A stretch of DNA of 64,000 bases from Myxococcales bacterium 68-20. Its GTDB lineage: Bacteria > Myxococcota_A > Polyangia > Polyangiales > Polyangiaceae. The notes beneath the pieces were generated by a model that had not been told where the DNA came from, did not search any database, and saw nothing but the letters and a program-made list of their open reading frames with translations. The first letter of the stretch is position 1. Each line of letters starts with the position of its first letter. Below are positions 1-8,797 of the stretch, piece after piece. A program made the position numbers and the translations under genes. The stretch is from contig MKVQ01000044.1 in the NCBI GenBank assembly GCA_001899635.1, positions 186,001 through 250,000 of the forward strand, written 5' to 3'.

Positions 1-10
1 GTTTGTCTCG

Positions 11-33
11 TTTGGGGGGCCGTCCCCCCCAAA
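11..33 (+). promoter_or_regulatory. Hairpin adjoining the RBS of the first gene
   Basis: A nine-base-pair stem (TTTGGGGGG against CCCCCCAAA) with a loop of about five bases ends exactly where the ribosome-binding site begins; AAAGGAAGG at 31-39 shares the three A residues of the stem. It may be the terminator of a gene to the left, outside the window, or a leader hairpin that partly masks the RBS. The sequence alone cannot separate these. Confidence 0.5.
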
Positions 34-48
34 GGAAGGCGCGAAACC

Positions 49-1209
49 ATGTCGACCCCCCATCCGGACCTCCAGAAGCAGCTCGAGTCGATCGATCCCA
101 CCCTGGCGACCCAGCTCGCGGAGGCAGGCTTCGATCGGTCACGCTTTATCGCGCTTGCTGCCACACTCACCGACGGTGACGCCGCCGTGCGTCGCCGTGC
201 TCGCAACACCGTGAAGGGCGAGGTGACCGCCCCGCTTCCTTCCGAGATCGCCGAGCTCCCGCCTGCCGGCTCACCCGAGCTCGAGCGGCTGCGCGCGCGC
301 GGAGCCGCTGCGCTCGCGCGGGGAGAGCTCGCGTTCTGCACGATGGCCGGAGGAATGGCGACCCGGATGGGCGGCGTCGTGAAGGCGCTCGTGGAGGCCG
401 AAGGTGGCCACACGTTCCTCGATCTGCGGCTCGGAGAGAACCGCTCGGCGAGCGCGCGCGCCGGCCGACCGATCCCGCTCTGGCTCATGACGAGCGACGC
501 GACGCACGACGCGCTGGTGGATGCGCTCGCCAAGCTCGGCGCACCGCAGCACGTCGCGTGCTTCATGCAGGATCTGTCGCTGCGCTTGAACCCGGACGGC
601 TCGCTCTTCCTCGATGAGGAGGGAAAGCCGAGCGTCCATGCGACCGGTCACGGCGACTTGATCGACGCGCTCCGCCGCGCCGGGCTCGTCGATCGCTTCA
701 TCGCCGGCGGTGGCAAGTACATCTGGATCACCAACGTGGACAACCTCGGCGCGTCGATCGACGAAGCGACCCTCGGGCACTTCATCGAGGCGACCGAGCG
801 CGGCATCGACGTCCAGTGCGAGGTCTGTCCGAAGGCCGGCGACAAGGGCGGGATCCCGGTGCACGCCGAAGGGAAGCTCCAGGTGCTCGAGGAGTTTCGA
901 TTGCCGGAGGGGTTCGATCCGAAGACGGTGGACGTCTTCAACACGAACACGTTCCTCGTTCGCGCGGAGCCGATCGCGAAGGCGCCGCTCGGCTGGACGT
1001 ACTTCGAGGTCGAGAAGAAGGTCGACGGCCGCCCCGCGATCCAGTTCGAGCGCCTCATCCAGGAGATCACGGCCTACCTGCCCTCGACGTACCTCCGTGT
1101 TTCTCGTGATGGCGCCACGTCGCGCTTCCTGCCCGTGAAGGACTTCGACGAGCTCGAGCGGCGGCGGGCAGACATCCGCGCGGCCGCTCACGCGCGCGGG
1201 ATGCTCTGA
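49..1209 (+). CDS. UTP--glucose-1-phosphate uridylyltransferase family protein
   Basis: A 386-residue protein of the UDPGP family (eukaryotic-type UDP-glucose / UDP-N-acetylhexosamine pyrophosphorylases), which join a sugar 1-phosphate to UTP and release pyrophosphate. The nucleotide-binding loop is AGGMATRMGG at residues 100-109, a variant of the usual LxxGGxGTRLG. The sugar/metal site NVDNLG is at 229-234, and a GGG-KYIW strand precedes it, as in the family. The start has a good RBS (GGAAGG, 9 bases upstream). It is likely cytoplasmic and supplies activated sugar for polysaccharide or glycolipid synthesis. The exact sugar cannot be told from sequence. It is not of the bacterial GalU type. 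The next gene lies 140 bases downstream and need not be co-transcribed. Confidence 0.85.
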   Translation: MSTPHPDLQKQLESIDPTLATQLAEAGFDRSRFIALAATLTDGDAAVRRRARNTVKGEVTAPLPSEIAELPPAGSPELERLRARGAAALARGELAFCTMAGGMATRMGGVVKALVEAEGGHTFLDLRLGENRSASARAGRPIPLWLMTSDATHDALVDALAKLGAPQHVACFMQDLSLRLNPDGSLFLDEEGKPSVHATGHGDLIDALRRAGLVDRFIAGGGKYIWITNVDNLGASIDEATLGHFIEATERGIDVQCEVCPKAGDKGGIPVHAEGKLQVLEEFRLPEGFDPKTVDVFNTNTFLVRAEPIAKAPLGWTYFEVEKKVDGRPAIQFERLIQEITAYLPSTYLRVSRDGATSRFLPVKDFDELERRRADIRAAAHARGML

Positions 1210-1349
1210 GCTCGGTCGTCCGCCCGGAGCGCGAGACGCGCGAGACGCAGTCGGTCTAAACCCGCCACTCGCGTGCGAAGTCGGCTAAGCTGGCGGCCCT
1301 CTCCCGACCAGGGACGGTCATCCCTCGGGGGGACAACCAGGGCCGCCCC

Positions 1350-1856
1350 GTGCACTTCGAGATCGTCCACGAGTTCGACATTCCGCTCGACGCGCTGGAG
1401 CTCGCGGTGATCTCGCCGACGTTGTGCCAGAAGCTGGCGCACCGGCTCCCGATCATGGAGAGCATCCAGCAGAAGGAGCACGTCCTGAAGGATGCTTGGC
1501 TCGAGCGCGTCTGGAGCTACCGCGCGAACGCGCGGCTGCCGGCGTTCGCGCGCGCGTACGTGACGCCCGAGATGATGGCGTGGGACGAGCGCAGCACCTA
1601 CGACATCACGAAGCACTCCTCGGAGTGGACGATCACGCCGCACGTGAAGCCCGAGTGGCGCAAGTACTTCGCGTCGACGGGCACGTATCTCCTCACCGGG
1701 CTGGACAGCGGGCGAACGAAGCGAACGGTCACCGGGACGGTGGAGCTGCGTGTTCCGGTCCTGAGGAACGTGGCGGAGAAGTTGATCGTCGGCGAGGTGA
1801 GGAAAGTGTTCGATGCCGAAGCCGAGACGCTCCGCGATCTCGCGACGCTCGTCTGA
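1350..1856 (+). CDS. DUF2505 family protein
   Basis: A 168-residue protein starting at GTG (MHFEIVHEFDIPLDALE). Its pattern matches the DUF2505 family: an N-terminal strand with a phenylalanine and an aspartate, a central tyrosine/tryptophan-rich sheet, and a C-terminal helix (VAEKLIVGEVRKVFDAEAETLRDL). The fold is probably SRPBCC/START-like, with a cavity for a hydrophobic ligand, but no function is known. There is no signal peptide or membrane segment, so it is likely cytoplasmic. It ends 37 bases before the start of the SppA fusion on the same strand, so the two may be co-transcribed. Confidence 0.7.
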   Translation: MHFEIVHEFDIPLDALELAVISPTLCQKLAHRLPIMESIQQKEHVLKDAWLERVWSYRANARLPAFARAYVTPEMMAWDERSTYDITKHSSEWTITPHVKPEWRKYFASTGTYLLTGLDSGRTKRTVTGTVELRVPVLRNVAEKLIVGEVRKVFDAEAETLRDLATLV

Positions 1857-1893
1857 GATCTCGCGAACGCCGAACTGCATGGAAGAGGACGTC

Positions 1894-4491
1894 ATGACCA
1901 GCCCTTCGCTTCCTCGTCGCTCCCAGGGCGCGCGCCCCACTCACTCGCGCTTTTGGACGTTCGGTCCGCGCGGCGGAGCGGCGCTCGCCGCCTTCGCGCT
2001 GGTCTTTGCTCCGCAGGTGGCGAGCGCCGATCCGTTTCCTCCGCGCGCGGAGCGCATCCTCTCCCCCGGACGATCGGCTGCAGCCGAGGACTCCGCCGAA
2101 GCCCTCGTCCTCAATCCGGCGAACCTCGCAAACCTGCCCGGAGGCGAAGCGCGCTGGACCGGCGTACGCTGTCCCGACACCCGTCGCGTGGCCTGCGGGC
2201 ACGCCGTCGAGCTCGCGACCCCGCTCATCTGGGGCCTCGCCTCGGGTCTTCGCCTCGACTACGTCATGCCGCCCTCGCAGGCCGGCTTCCCTTACAACGG
2301 TCGCGACTACACCTGGTTGACGTGGGGCGTCGGCTATCGCCTCTCCGATCGCCTCCAGATCGGCGGATCGATCCAGTGGTCGTACTCGCCGAATCCGTAC
2401 ACCGACAACCTCTTCGGGATCACCGCCGGTCTCTCGTACCGGATGAACACGCACTTCGGCTTCGCCGTCGTCGCGCACGACTTCAACGGTCCGAGCACGC
2501 AGAAGCTCCCGCCCGGGGGCTACCCCGTGCTCGACCGCACCTTCCTCGGCGCGGCCGTCTTCCGGCCGACGGGCAAGCGCAACATCGAGCTCGGGCTCGA
2601 GGCGCGCTACTTCGACGGCGCCGATCAGGTGCGGCCGCGCGCGAACCTCGGCATCGACATCCCGGGCGTCGGCCGCATCCGCGGCGACATCGAGATGCAG
2701 CACCTCGGCAACGATGATCGTCGCGGTGTCCTCGCGACCGCGGGCGCCGAGATCTACTTCAACCACTTCAGCGCAGGCGGCGGCGCGCTCTTCGGGAACG
2801 CGCTCGGCGACTCGCACTCGGTCGGTCAATACGCGACCGCGTCGATCAGCACGTACCTGATGCCGGGCGTGCCGCGCTCGGAGCGCTCGGTGTACATCCG
2901 GATGGAGAGCACGCCGGGCAACCGGAGCCACGTCCGTCTCCTCCGCCGGCTCTGGAAGCTCGCGGAGGACAAGGAGGTCAACGCCGTCACGATGGTGCTC
3001 CGTTCCGAGCCCGCGACGAGCTACGCGCACGCCGAGGAGGTCGCCGACGCGTTCCGCCTCCTCCGCGCCCGAGGCAAGAAGGTCGTCTGCAGCTTCGAGG
3101 ATGCCGGCGCGAAGGCGCTCTACACGTGCGCGAGCGCGGACCGCATCGTCATCAACCCGGCCGGCGGTATCCGCTACTCGGGCCTCAAGTCGACGCACAT
3201 GTACCTCGCGGGGCTCTTGAAGAACCTCGGAGTGAAGGCGGAGTTCGTTCGCATCGGTGCGCACAAGAGCGCGCCCGAGCAGTTCATGAACGAGCATGCG
3301 AGCGACGTCGCGAAGGCGGATCAGGAGGACATGCTCCGCCAGCACGAGGCCGTGTTCGCACGCACGATGTCGCTCTACCGGAAGATCCCCGAGGACCGCT
3401 TCCGCGAGATCTCGGCGAAGGGCCCGTTCGTCGCGAGCGAGGCACGCGACGCGAAGCTCGTCGACGGCTATGCGTTCGACGACGAGCTCGAGCGCGTCAC
3501 CCAGGACGTCGTCGGCAAGAAGACGGCGTACCAGAAGCTGAGCGAAGAGAAGAAGGCGCCCGAGCACTTCGGCCCGCGCTCGCGCGTCGCGATCCTGTAC
3601 ATCGACGGCGACATCATCGACGGTCGCTCACGTACGATCCCGCTCCTCGACACGAAGCTCGTCGGCTCGTACACGATCGCCGAGACGGCCAAGAAGCTCC
3701 GCGACGATCCCTCGATCAAGGCGGTCGTCCTCCGCATCGAGAGCCCCGGCGGCTCGTCGATGGCGTCCGACGTCATGTGGCGCGAGCTGAAGAGGCTCGG
3801 CGAGAGGAAGCCGCTCATCGTCTCGATGGGATCGATCGCGGCGAGCGGCGGCTACTACGTCGCCGCTCCGGCCAAGTTGATCTACGCGCTGCCGCTCACG
3901 ATCACCGGCTCGATCGGCATCTTCTATGGCAAGGCCGACGTGAGCGAGCTGCTCTCCAAGATCGGCGTGAACATCGAGGTCCGCAAGACGACCTCACGCG
4001 CGGATGCCGAGTCGCTCTACCGCGGCTTCACCGACGACGAGCGCGCCGAGCTCAACAACAAGGTCCGTCAGTTCTACGACGTCTTCCTCGACCGCGTGTC
4101 GCAGGGGCGCCGGATGACGAAGGAGCAGGTCGACGCCGTCGGGCAGGGTCGCGTCTGGGCAGGGCAGCAGGCGCTCGAGCACAAGCTCGTCGACCGCATG
4201 GGCGGTCTCCGCCACGCGCTCGAGGCGGCTCGCGAGATGGCGCATCTCCCCGCGGACGCGCCGATCGTCGAGTACCCGGTGGTCCAGCAGTCCCTCTTCG
4301 AGTACGCGCTCGGCCTCGCGGGCTTCAAGGCGGGCGCCGGGATCGACATCGAGAACCTGCCCGTATCCGTGCGCGAGGTGCTCCGCGGTGTCGCGCCCCT
4401 CACGCTCTACGGTGACGGCCAGGCGCTGGCGCGGATGGAGTGGGTGCCGCTCGAGGACACGGTCGGCGTCGAGTCCGAAGACGCGTACTGA
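1894..4491 (+). CDS. sppA: Signal peptide peptidase SppA fused to an N-terminal barrel-like domain
   Basis: A protein of 865 residues. The start at 1894 is chosen because GGAAGAGG lies 5 bases upstream; an in-frame ATG at 1879 lies before that RBS. A signal peptide of about 47 residues (cut after VASA) is followed by about 290 residues rich in alternating aromatic/Gly strands and opening with an NPANLANL motif, resembling outer-membrane barrel proteins of the PorV/OmpP1 type. The remainder is a two-domain (67K-type) SppA. The general-base lysine is K458 (GAHKSAPEQF) and the nucleophile is S651 (SIAASGGYYVA), so the serine-lysine dyad is complete. SppA degrades cleaved signal peptides and other membrane peptides. 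The barrel-like part suggests that this enzyme acts in or at the outer membrane rather than being a simple inner-membrane protein. Confidence 0.88.
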   Translation: MTSPSLPRRSQGARPTHSRFWTFGPRGGAALAAFALVFAPQVASADPFPPRAERILSPGRSAAAEDSAEALVLNPANLANLPGGEARWTGVRCPDTRRVACGHAVELATPLIWGLASGLRLDYVMPPSQAGFPYNGRDYTWLTWGVGYRLSDRLQIGGSIQWSYSPNPYTDNLFGITAGLSYRMNTHFGFAVVAHDFNGPSTQKLPPGGYPVLDRTFLGAAVFRPTGKRNIELGLEARYFDGADQVRPRANLGIDIPGVGRIRGDIEMQHLGNDDRRGVLATAGAEIYFNHFSAGGGALFGNALGDSHSVGQYATASISTYLMPGVPRSERSVYIRMESTPGNRSHVRLLRRLWKLAEDKEVNAVTMVLRSEPATSYAHAEEVADAFRLLRARGKKVVCSFEDAGAKALYTCASADRIVINPAGGIRYSGLKSTHMYLAGLLKNLGVKAEFVRIGAHKSAPEQFMNEHASDVAKADQEDMLRQHEAVFARTMSLYRKIPEDRFREISAKGPFVASEARDAKLVDGYAFDDELERVTQDVVGKKTAYQKLSEEKKAPEHFGPRSRVAILYIDGDIIDGRSRTIPLLDTKLVGSYTIAETAKKLRDDPSIKAVVLRIESPGGSSMASDVMWRELKRLGERKPLIVSMGSIAASGGYYVAAPAKLIYALPLTITGSIGIFYGKADVSELLSKIGVNIEVRKTTSRADAESLYRGFTDDERAELNNKVRQFYDVFLDRVSQGRRMTKEQVDAVGQGRVWAGQQALEHKLVDRMGGLRHALEAAREMAHLPADAPIVEYPVVQQSLFEYALGLAGFKAGAGIDIENLPVSVREVLRGVAPLTLYGDGQALARMEWVPLEDTVGVESEDAY

Positions 4492-4499
4492 GACCGAGT

Positions 4500-4531
4500 G
4501 AGCCGCCGCACGCGCCCGTGCGAGGCGGCTC
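4500..4531. terminator. Strong hairpin between convergent genes
   Basis: GAGCCGCC and GGCGGCTC form the outer stem, and GCACG and CGTGC the inner stem around a CGCC loop, with a GA bulge. It lies 8 bases after the sppA stop and about 20 bases beyond the stop of the convergent lipoprotein gene, so it is well placed to end transcription from both sides. There is no long T run on either side. Confidence 0.75.
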
Positions 4532-4549
4532 GCTCGATCTCCGCCATCG

Positions 4550-5695
4550 TCACTGGAAGCAGGCGGCCGTCACGCGTCCGTTCACCGTGGTCGTCTTGCA
4601 GCCGGCGTAGCCGATGGCCTTGCAGTCGACCGTCTTCGTCTCGGTGAGCGCGCAGAAGCCGATCACGCCGGTCGTCGGGTTGCACGTCTCGTTGTCCGAT
4701 GCGTGGCAGGTCGGGTTGATCGGGCCGCAAGAATGCGTGCCGGTCATCGGGCCGTCCTCGAGGACGGTGCACCCCTGACCGGCCGGCAGGATCTTCGCGC
4801 AGTCGCGGCGCGCGATGTAGCCGCCGGCGCAGGTCTCGAGCACGGTCCCGTCGCAGCGCGAGGAGAGCGACGTGCACGCAGCGCCGTCCCCGATGCAGTT
4901 GCTCTGCCCGGCGAAGTCCATGTTGTCGATCCCGCAGGTGGTCCCCGCGATGGTCACCCGATTCGGCTTGCGCGAGATCATGGTGCTCGCCGTCTTGCAG
5001 TCGACATCCAGCGTGACGTTGGCCGAGCTGCACTCGGTGAGCGTGTCGCCGTTGCAGCTCGTCGCCGTCTCGCCCTGCACGCAGGGGGCCTTGCCGCAAC
5101 CGGCGATGAAGCCGTTCTGGCCGCAGATGTTGCCGGTCGCCGCGCAGTCGACGGCGAGGACCGGCTCGAACGTGTTGTCGTCGCAGACGACGTGGACGTT
5201 GCCATCGCAGTGCTCGCCGCCCTCGGCGTTCTGGCAGAGCGCGACGTAATCGGCGTTGGGACGATCGCACGCGCGCACGGCGGCGCAGGTCGTCGCGGCG
5301 AGCTTGCATTCGAGGTTCTCGAGCTGCACGCGATACTGCGCGCGAAGCTGCCGTGCGAACGGCGCCGCGGTGAGGAGCTCGTAGCAGCCGTTCATGCCGA
5401 TGCGCGGTCCGGTCGGCGTCGCGCACGCGTCGATTCGCGCGCATGCTTCCACGAACGGATCGATCTCTCCGCCGTCCGGGTCGGTGGTGCTCGCATCACC
5501 CTTCGAGGCATCGGGAGACTCGGTCGAGGAGTCGTCAATGTTCGACGCGCCGTCGGTCGAGGAGCTCCCTGCGTCCTTCTCGTTGCCGGTCGGATCCTCG
5601 CCCGCAGTGCCCTCGTTGCTCGTGCACGCGGGCGTCCACCAGATCGTGGCAACGGAAAGAAGGCCGGCGGCCATCCACATCGCATTTCTCTTCAT
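4550..5695 (-). CDS. Cys-rich secreted lipoprotein at the end of cluster A
   Basis: A 381-residue lipoprotein. The start at 5695 is chosen because GAGGAG lies 6 bases upstream. The signal peptide ends in the lipobox TPAC (Cys 24), then comes an Asp/Ser/Gly-rich linker of about 65 residues, then a domain with many evenly spread cysteines in pairs (CDGN..VVC, CNGDTLTEC, CDGTVLETC). This resembles the C-x-G-x-x-x-x-C repeats of many myxobacterial surface proteins. It lies 91 bases downstream of the IgGFc-domain gene on the same strand and may be the last gene of the cluster A transcript. Cluster B has no equivalent gene. No enzyme motif is visible; a disulfide-stabilised surface role is an inference. 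Confidence 0.75.
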   Translation of the reverse strand: MKRNAMWMAAGLLSVATIWWTPACTSNEGTAGEDPTGNEKDAGSSSTDGASNIDDSSTESPDASKGDASTTDPDGGEIDPFVEACARIDACATPTGPRIGMNGCYELLTAAPFARQLRAQYRVQLENLECKLAATTCAAVRACDRPNADYVALCQNAEGGEHCDGNVHVVCDDNTFEPVLAVDCAATGNICGQNGFIAGCGKAPCVQGETATSCNGDTLTECSSANVTLDVDCKTASTMISRKPNRVTIAGTTCGIDNMDFAGQSNCIGDGAACTSLSSRCDGTVLETCAGGYIARRDCAKILPAGQGCTVLEDGPMTGTHSCGPINPTCHASDNETCNPTTGVIGFCALTETKTVDCKAIGYAGCKTTTVNGRVTAACFQ

Positions 5696-5786
5696 CGTTC
5701 GCTCCTCGAATCGCCCTGGAGGCGATGCCAACTGCGGTGGAAAGGGTTGGTGTTCGTGATGCGCCGTATGCGCCGACGGCGACGCG

Positions 5787-7550
5787 TCAGCGAACGGGGA
5801 TCGTGAACGGCGACGTCGGCCGGCTGCCTGCTCCCGCCGGAAATCCGTAGCTCGCGTCCGTGTCGAGACCCCAGACGTAGAGCGCGAACGGACCGTCGCT
5901 CGACGCTTCGTGACGGCCGTATCCGCATGCGCCGATCGCAGTCTTCACCGGTGCGCGATTGCGGGTCATGTCGACCCACGCGTATTCGGCTGCTCCATCG
6001 CTCCCGAGCGGCTGCCAGCCCGTGATGGGGCCGAGGCAGTCGAGCGTGACGTCGTGGAACCCGCCTCCGTCCTTCCGTCGTACGACGGTCAGGTTGCTCG
6101 TCGAGTACGTGTGATCGAGGAAGAAGACGTAACGATCGAGGAGCTGCTCGTCGGGGACGATGTTGACGAAGTCCGGATCGCCGAGAGTGCGGTACGTCTG
6201 CGAGCCGGACATGTGGACCGCGAGGTAGAACGGGTGGCTCGTGTCCTGGCTCTTCACGACGAAGGGATGCTCGGACCGGAACGTCACGACCTGCCCGCTC
6301 TCCAGCGTCGCGGGCGAGCCCGGCGGCGGGGCGGGGTCGTAGGTCAGCACCGTGCCGTCGCTCGCCCCGGCGATCCGCCAGAACACGCTCTCCGGCGCCG
6401 GAGCGGATCCCTCGAGTCCCTGGCGGCGCGACTCGTACGGCACCGCGGAGTAGCGCGACGCCCACTGGGCGATCGGTGGGATCTGCTGGTGGAGCGAGTC
6501 GCAAGCGAGGACGTCGTCGGGGACGAACGCACATTGATTGCCGCCGAAGATCGCGACCGGCCGGCTCGATTCGATCGGGCTGCCTGCCAGGCTCTCGGGC
6601 TGCGCCAGCTCGAGCACCTCGCCACGCTTCAGCATCCATCGCGCGACCGAGCCGCGGACCGCTCCGCTCACGCCTTTGCCGTCGCGGACGTCGACCTGGG
6701 GACGAAGTCGGATCTCGGTGTCGTCCTCGCGTGCGACGATCTGGATGAAGGGAGAGCCTGCGTTCGCCTTCCAACCGTCGACCAGGACGTAGTTCGTGTG
6801 CCACGACGACGTCGGCAAGAGGAGCGTCGCTGCGGGCACGTAGCTCTTCGCCCCGCCATAGGGGAAGACGGAGTACGCCGACACCGGCACGTCGGTCTCG
6901 AGGTGGAACGCCTCGTAGATGCTCGTCCGGTGCTCGCCCACCAGTGTTCCACGCCACGCCACCTCGACGCCCGGCGGACAATCGAGGTGGTGAACCGTGT
7001 CTGGTCCCGGTGTGCCCTGGGCGAGGAACACGATCCCGAGCTCGCCCGGCGGAAGCGCCCCCTCGATGCGCTCGTAGGAGACGCTCGTGCCCTGGACGAT
7101 CGCGCGATAGACGCTCTTCGAGACGTCGAGCGGCTCGCTTCCGAGCTCGGCCTTGATCGCAGCCGGCGTGCTCCACGTGTTCGCGAGGAATACCGCGTAA
7201 CACGACGACTCGCTGCTCGGCGCGCTGTCGGGAGGCACTGCATAGAACGAGCAGCCGATCGATCCCTGCGAAACCTCCGCGCTCTCGCACGCAGGCACGC
7301 ATGCGGCCGCGGCGCAGCCCTGGTCGGCCGGGCATCGCTCCAGCACGGCCTGCGTGCAGTCGTCGACGATCGCGTGGAGATCGCGCGAGCAGCGGCGTCC
7401 TCCGCACGCAGGCGGAGCGGCGGCCTCGCCGGCATCGGTCTCGAAGACGGTCGGGCTCTCGTCGAAGCCTCGCTTCTCGGACGTGCACGCGATCCCGGTC
7501 ACGGCGAGGATCGCCTGCGCCACGCCTGCCCATCGAATCAAGCGGCCCAT
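5787..7550 (-). CDS. IgGFc-binding-domain lipoprotein (cluster A)
   Basis: A 587-residue lipoprotein. The start at 7550 has GGAGAG 4 bases upstream; the signal peptide ends in the lipobox GIAC (Cys 22). After a short acidic linker comes a Cys-rich block (residues about 50-105, with DQGCAAAACVPAC), then a large beta-rich region that matches the IgGFc-binding N-terminal domain family: LANTW, VSAYSVFPY, ATLLLPTSSW, TEIRLRP, GSPIESSRPVAIFGGNQC, and FVVKSQDTSHPFYLAVHMSG. The family was first defined on mucosal Fc-binding proteins; in bacteria it marks secreted surface proteins of unknown ligand. The closest relative here is the 588-residue cluster B protein, with the same motifs in the same order. 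It follows the RCC1 gene by 17 bases. Confidence 0.85.
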   Translation of the reverse strand: MGRLIRWAGVAQAILAVTGIACTSEKRGFDESPTVFETDAGEAAAPPACGGRRCSRDLHAIVDDCTQAVLERCPADQGCAAAACVPACESAEVSQGSIGCSFYAVPPDSAPSSESSCYAVFLANTWSTPAAIKAELGSEPLDVSKSVYRAIVQGTSVSYERIEGALPPGELGIVFLAQGTPGPDTVHHLDCPPGVEVAWRGTLVGEHRTSIYEAFHLETDVPVSAYSVFPYGGAKSYVPAATLLLPTSSWHTNYVLVDGWKANAGSPFIQIVAREDDTEIRLRPQVDVRDGKGVSGAVRGSVARWMLKRGEVLELAQPESLAGSPIESSRPVAIFGGNQCAFVPDDVLACDSLHQQIPPIAQWASRYSAVPYESRRQGLEGSAPAPESVFWRIAGASDGTVLTYDPAPPPGSPATLESGQVVTFRSEHPFVVKSQDTSHPFYLAVHMSGSQTYRTLGDPDFVNIVPDEQLLDRYVFFLDHTYSTSNLTVVRRKDGGGFHDVTLDCLGPITGWQPLGSDGAAEYAWVDMTRNRAPVKTAIGACGYGRHEASSDGPFALYVWGLDTDASYGFPAGAGSRPTSPFTIPVR

Positions 7551-7567
7551 CACGCTCTCCGTACGCT

Positions 7568-8797
7568 TCAAGGGAAGACCACCGCGGTGGGGACGTAGTG
7601 ACGTTGCCCGTCTCGCTGCCCGAGCCCGAGCTGACCGTACGAGTTGTCCCCCCAGCACTGGACGCTGCCGTCCGTTGCGAGCACGCATGTCGATCCGGTG
7701 CCCGTGGCGACGGCAGCGACAGGCTTCGGGAGGGAGACGCGCGTCGGGACGTACACGCCCGTCCGCTCGGCATGACCGAGCTCGCCGGACGTGTTCACCC
7801 GCGCCCAGCACGCGACGGAGGAGTCCGTCATGCGCACGCACGAGTGTGTCAGCGCAACGGCGACCTGCGCAGGCCAGGCGGGGCCGGCGAAGAGCACCTC
7901 GGTGGGGGTCGACACGGTGCGGATCGATCCGAGCCCGAGGGCGCCGTTGTCGCCGTGTCCCCAGCAGAAGAGGCGACCCCCGGTCGTCAGCGCGCATACG
8001 TGTCGATCGGATGCGGCCACCTGCAGCGTCGCGCCGAGGCCGGCTACGCGGTCGGGGGTCCAGTCGGCGGAGAGAGGCGTGTCGCGGCCCAGCATCACAG
8101 GATCGGCGCCCCACGAGAACAGCGCGCCCGTCGCGCCGACGGCGAACGCCGCACGTTCACTGATCACCGCAGCGGTAGCCTTCTCTCCCTCGAGCGACAT
8201 CGTCGTGTCGCCCTTGCCGGTCGCGTCGCTGTCACCCCAGCACACGAGCTCGCCCGTGGCGCCGATCGCGCAGTTCCGATCGTCACCGATCGCGAGCTTC
8301 CGCGCATCCGTCGCGACGGCGACGCGTGTGGGCGAGGGAGTGTCTTTTCCGAAGCAGTCGACACCACCATCCGCAAGCGCAACGCAGGTGCGGAGCGCGC
8401 TGGCACCGACGTCGACGATCTCGCCGACACTGTCGATCACGACGGGCGAAGCACCGGGCGCGCCGCTCGAGCGCGCGGCGAAGTCGCCGAGCGCGCTCGG
8501 GTTGCCCCAGCATCGAACGATGCCGTCGCTTCCGAACGCGCAGTAGTGCGTCGGCCCGGCCACGATGCGCTTCATGCACGGTGTCACCGCGCACGCGATC
8601 TCGGGCGCGGCGCCGTCGAACGGCGGGCGGACGTCCGGAGCCGCGTCGGAGGTGCCGCCATCGTCCGCGCCGGGCGGCGAGCCGGCGTCCGAGGGATCGA
8701 GTGAGGGACGCGTCTCGTCGTCGTCGCCGCCGCACGCCGAGAGGAGGCCGCTCGCGAGCAAGCTCGCCAGGAAGAAGAGGGGAGCGATGGCCCTCAT
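7568..8797 (-). CDS. RCC1-repeat lipoprotein (cluster A)
   Basis: A 409-residue lipoprotein with lipobox LSAC (Cys 22) and an Asp/Gly/Ala-rich linker to about residue 65. It then has repeated RCC1-type blades, each with a C-x-L/I...G-x-V-x-C-W-G signature (GIVRCWGN, GELVCWGD, GRLFCWGH, GSVQCWGDNSYGQLGLG). RCC1 repeats form a seven-bladed beta-propeller; the paired cysteines in each blade are typical of exported bacterial versions and probably form disulfides. The start at 8797 has GGAGGA upstream and overlaps the stop of the preceding gene as ATGA, so translation is coupled. Binding of a surface or matrix ligand is likely, but the partner is unknown. Confidence 0.87.
   Translation of the reverse strand: MRAIAPLFFLASLLASGLLSACGGDDDETRPSLDPSDAGSPPGADDGGTSDAAPDVRPPFDGAAPEIACAVTPCMKRIVAGPTHYCAFGSDGIVRCWGNPSALGDFAARSSGAPGASPVVIDSVGEIVDVGASALRTCVALADGGVDCFGKDTPSPTRVAVATDARKLAIGDDRNCAIGATGELVCWGDSDATGKGDTTMSLEGEKATAAVISERAAFAVGATGALFSWGADPVMLGRDTPLSADWTPDRVAGLGATLQVAASDRHVCALTTGGRLFCWGHGDNGALGLGSIRTVSTPTEVLFAGPAWPAQVAVALTHSCVRMTDSSVACWARVNTSGELGHAERTGVYVPTRVSLPKPVAAVATGTGSTCVLATDGSVQCWGDNSYGQLGLGQRDGQRHYVPTAVVFP

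Noticed and set aside
1729-3567. A 612-codon open frame antisense to sppA, Arg/Asp/Val-rich
   Set aside because: No RBS, no domain, composition typical of antisense frames in high-GC DNA; sppA on the other strand has all motifs.
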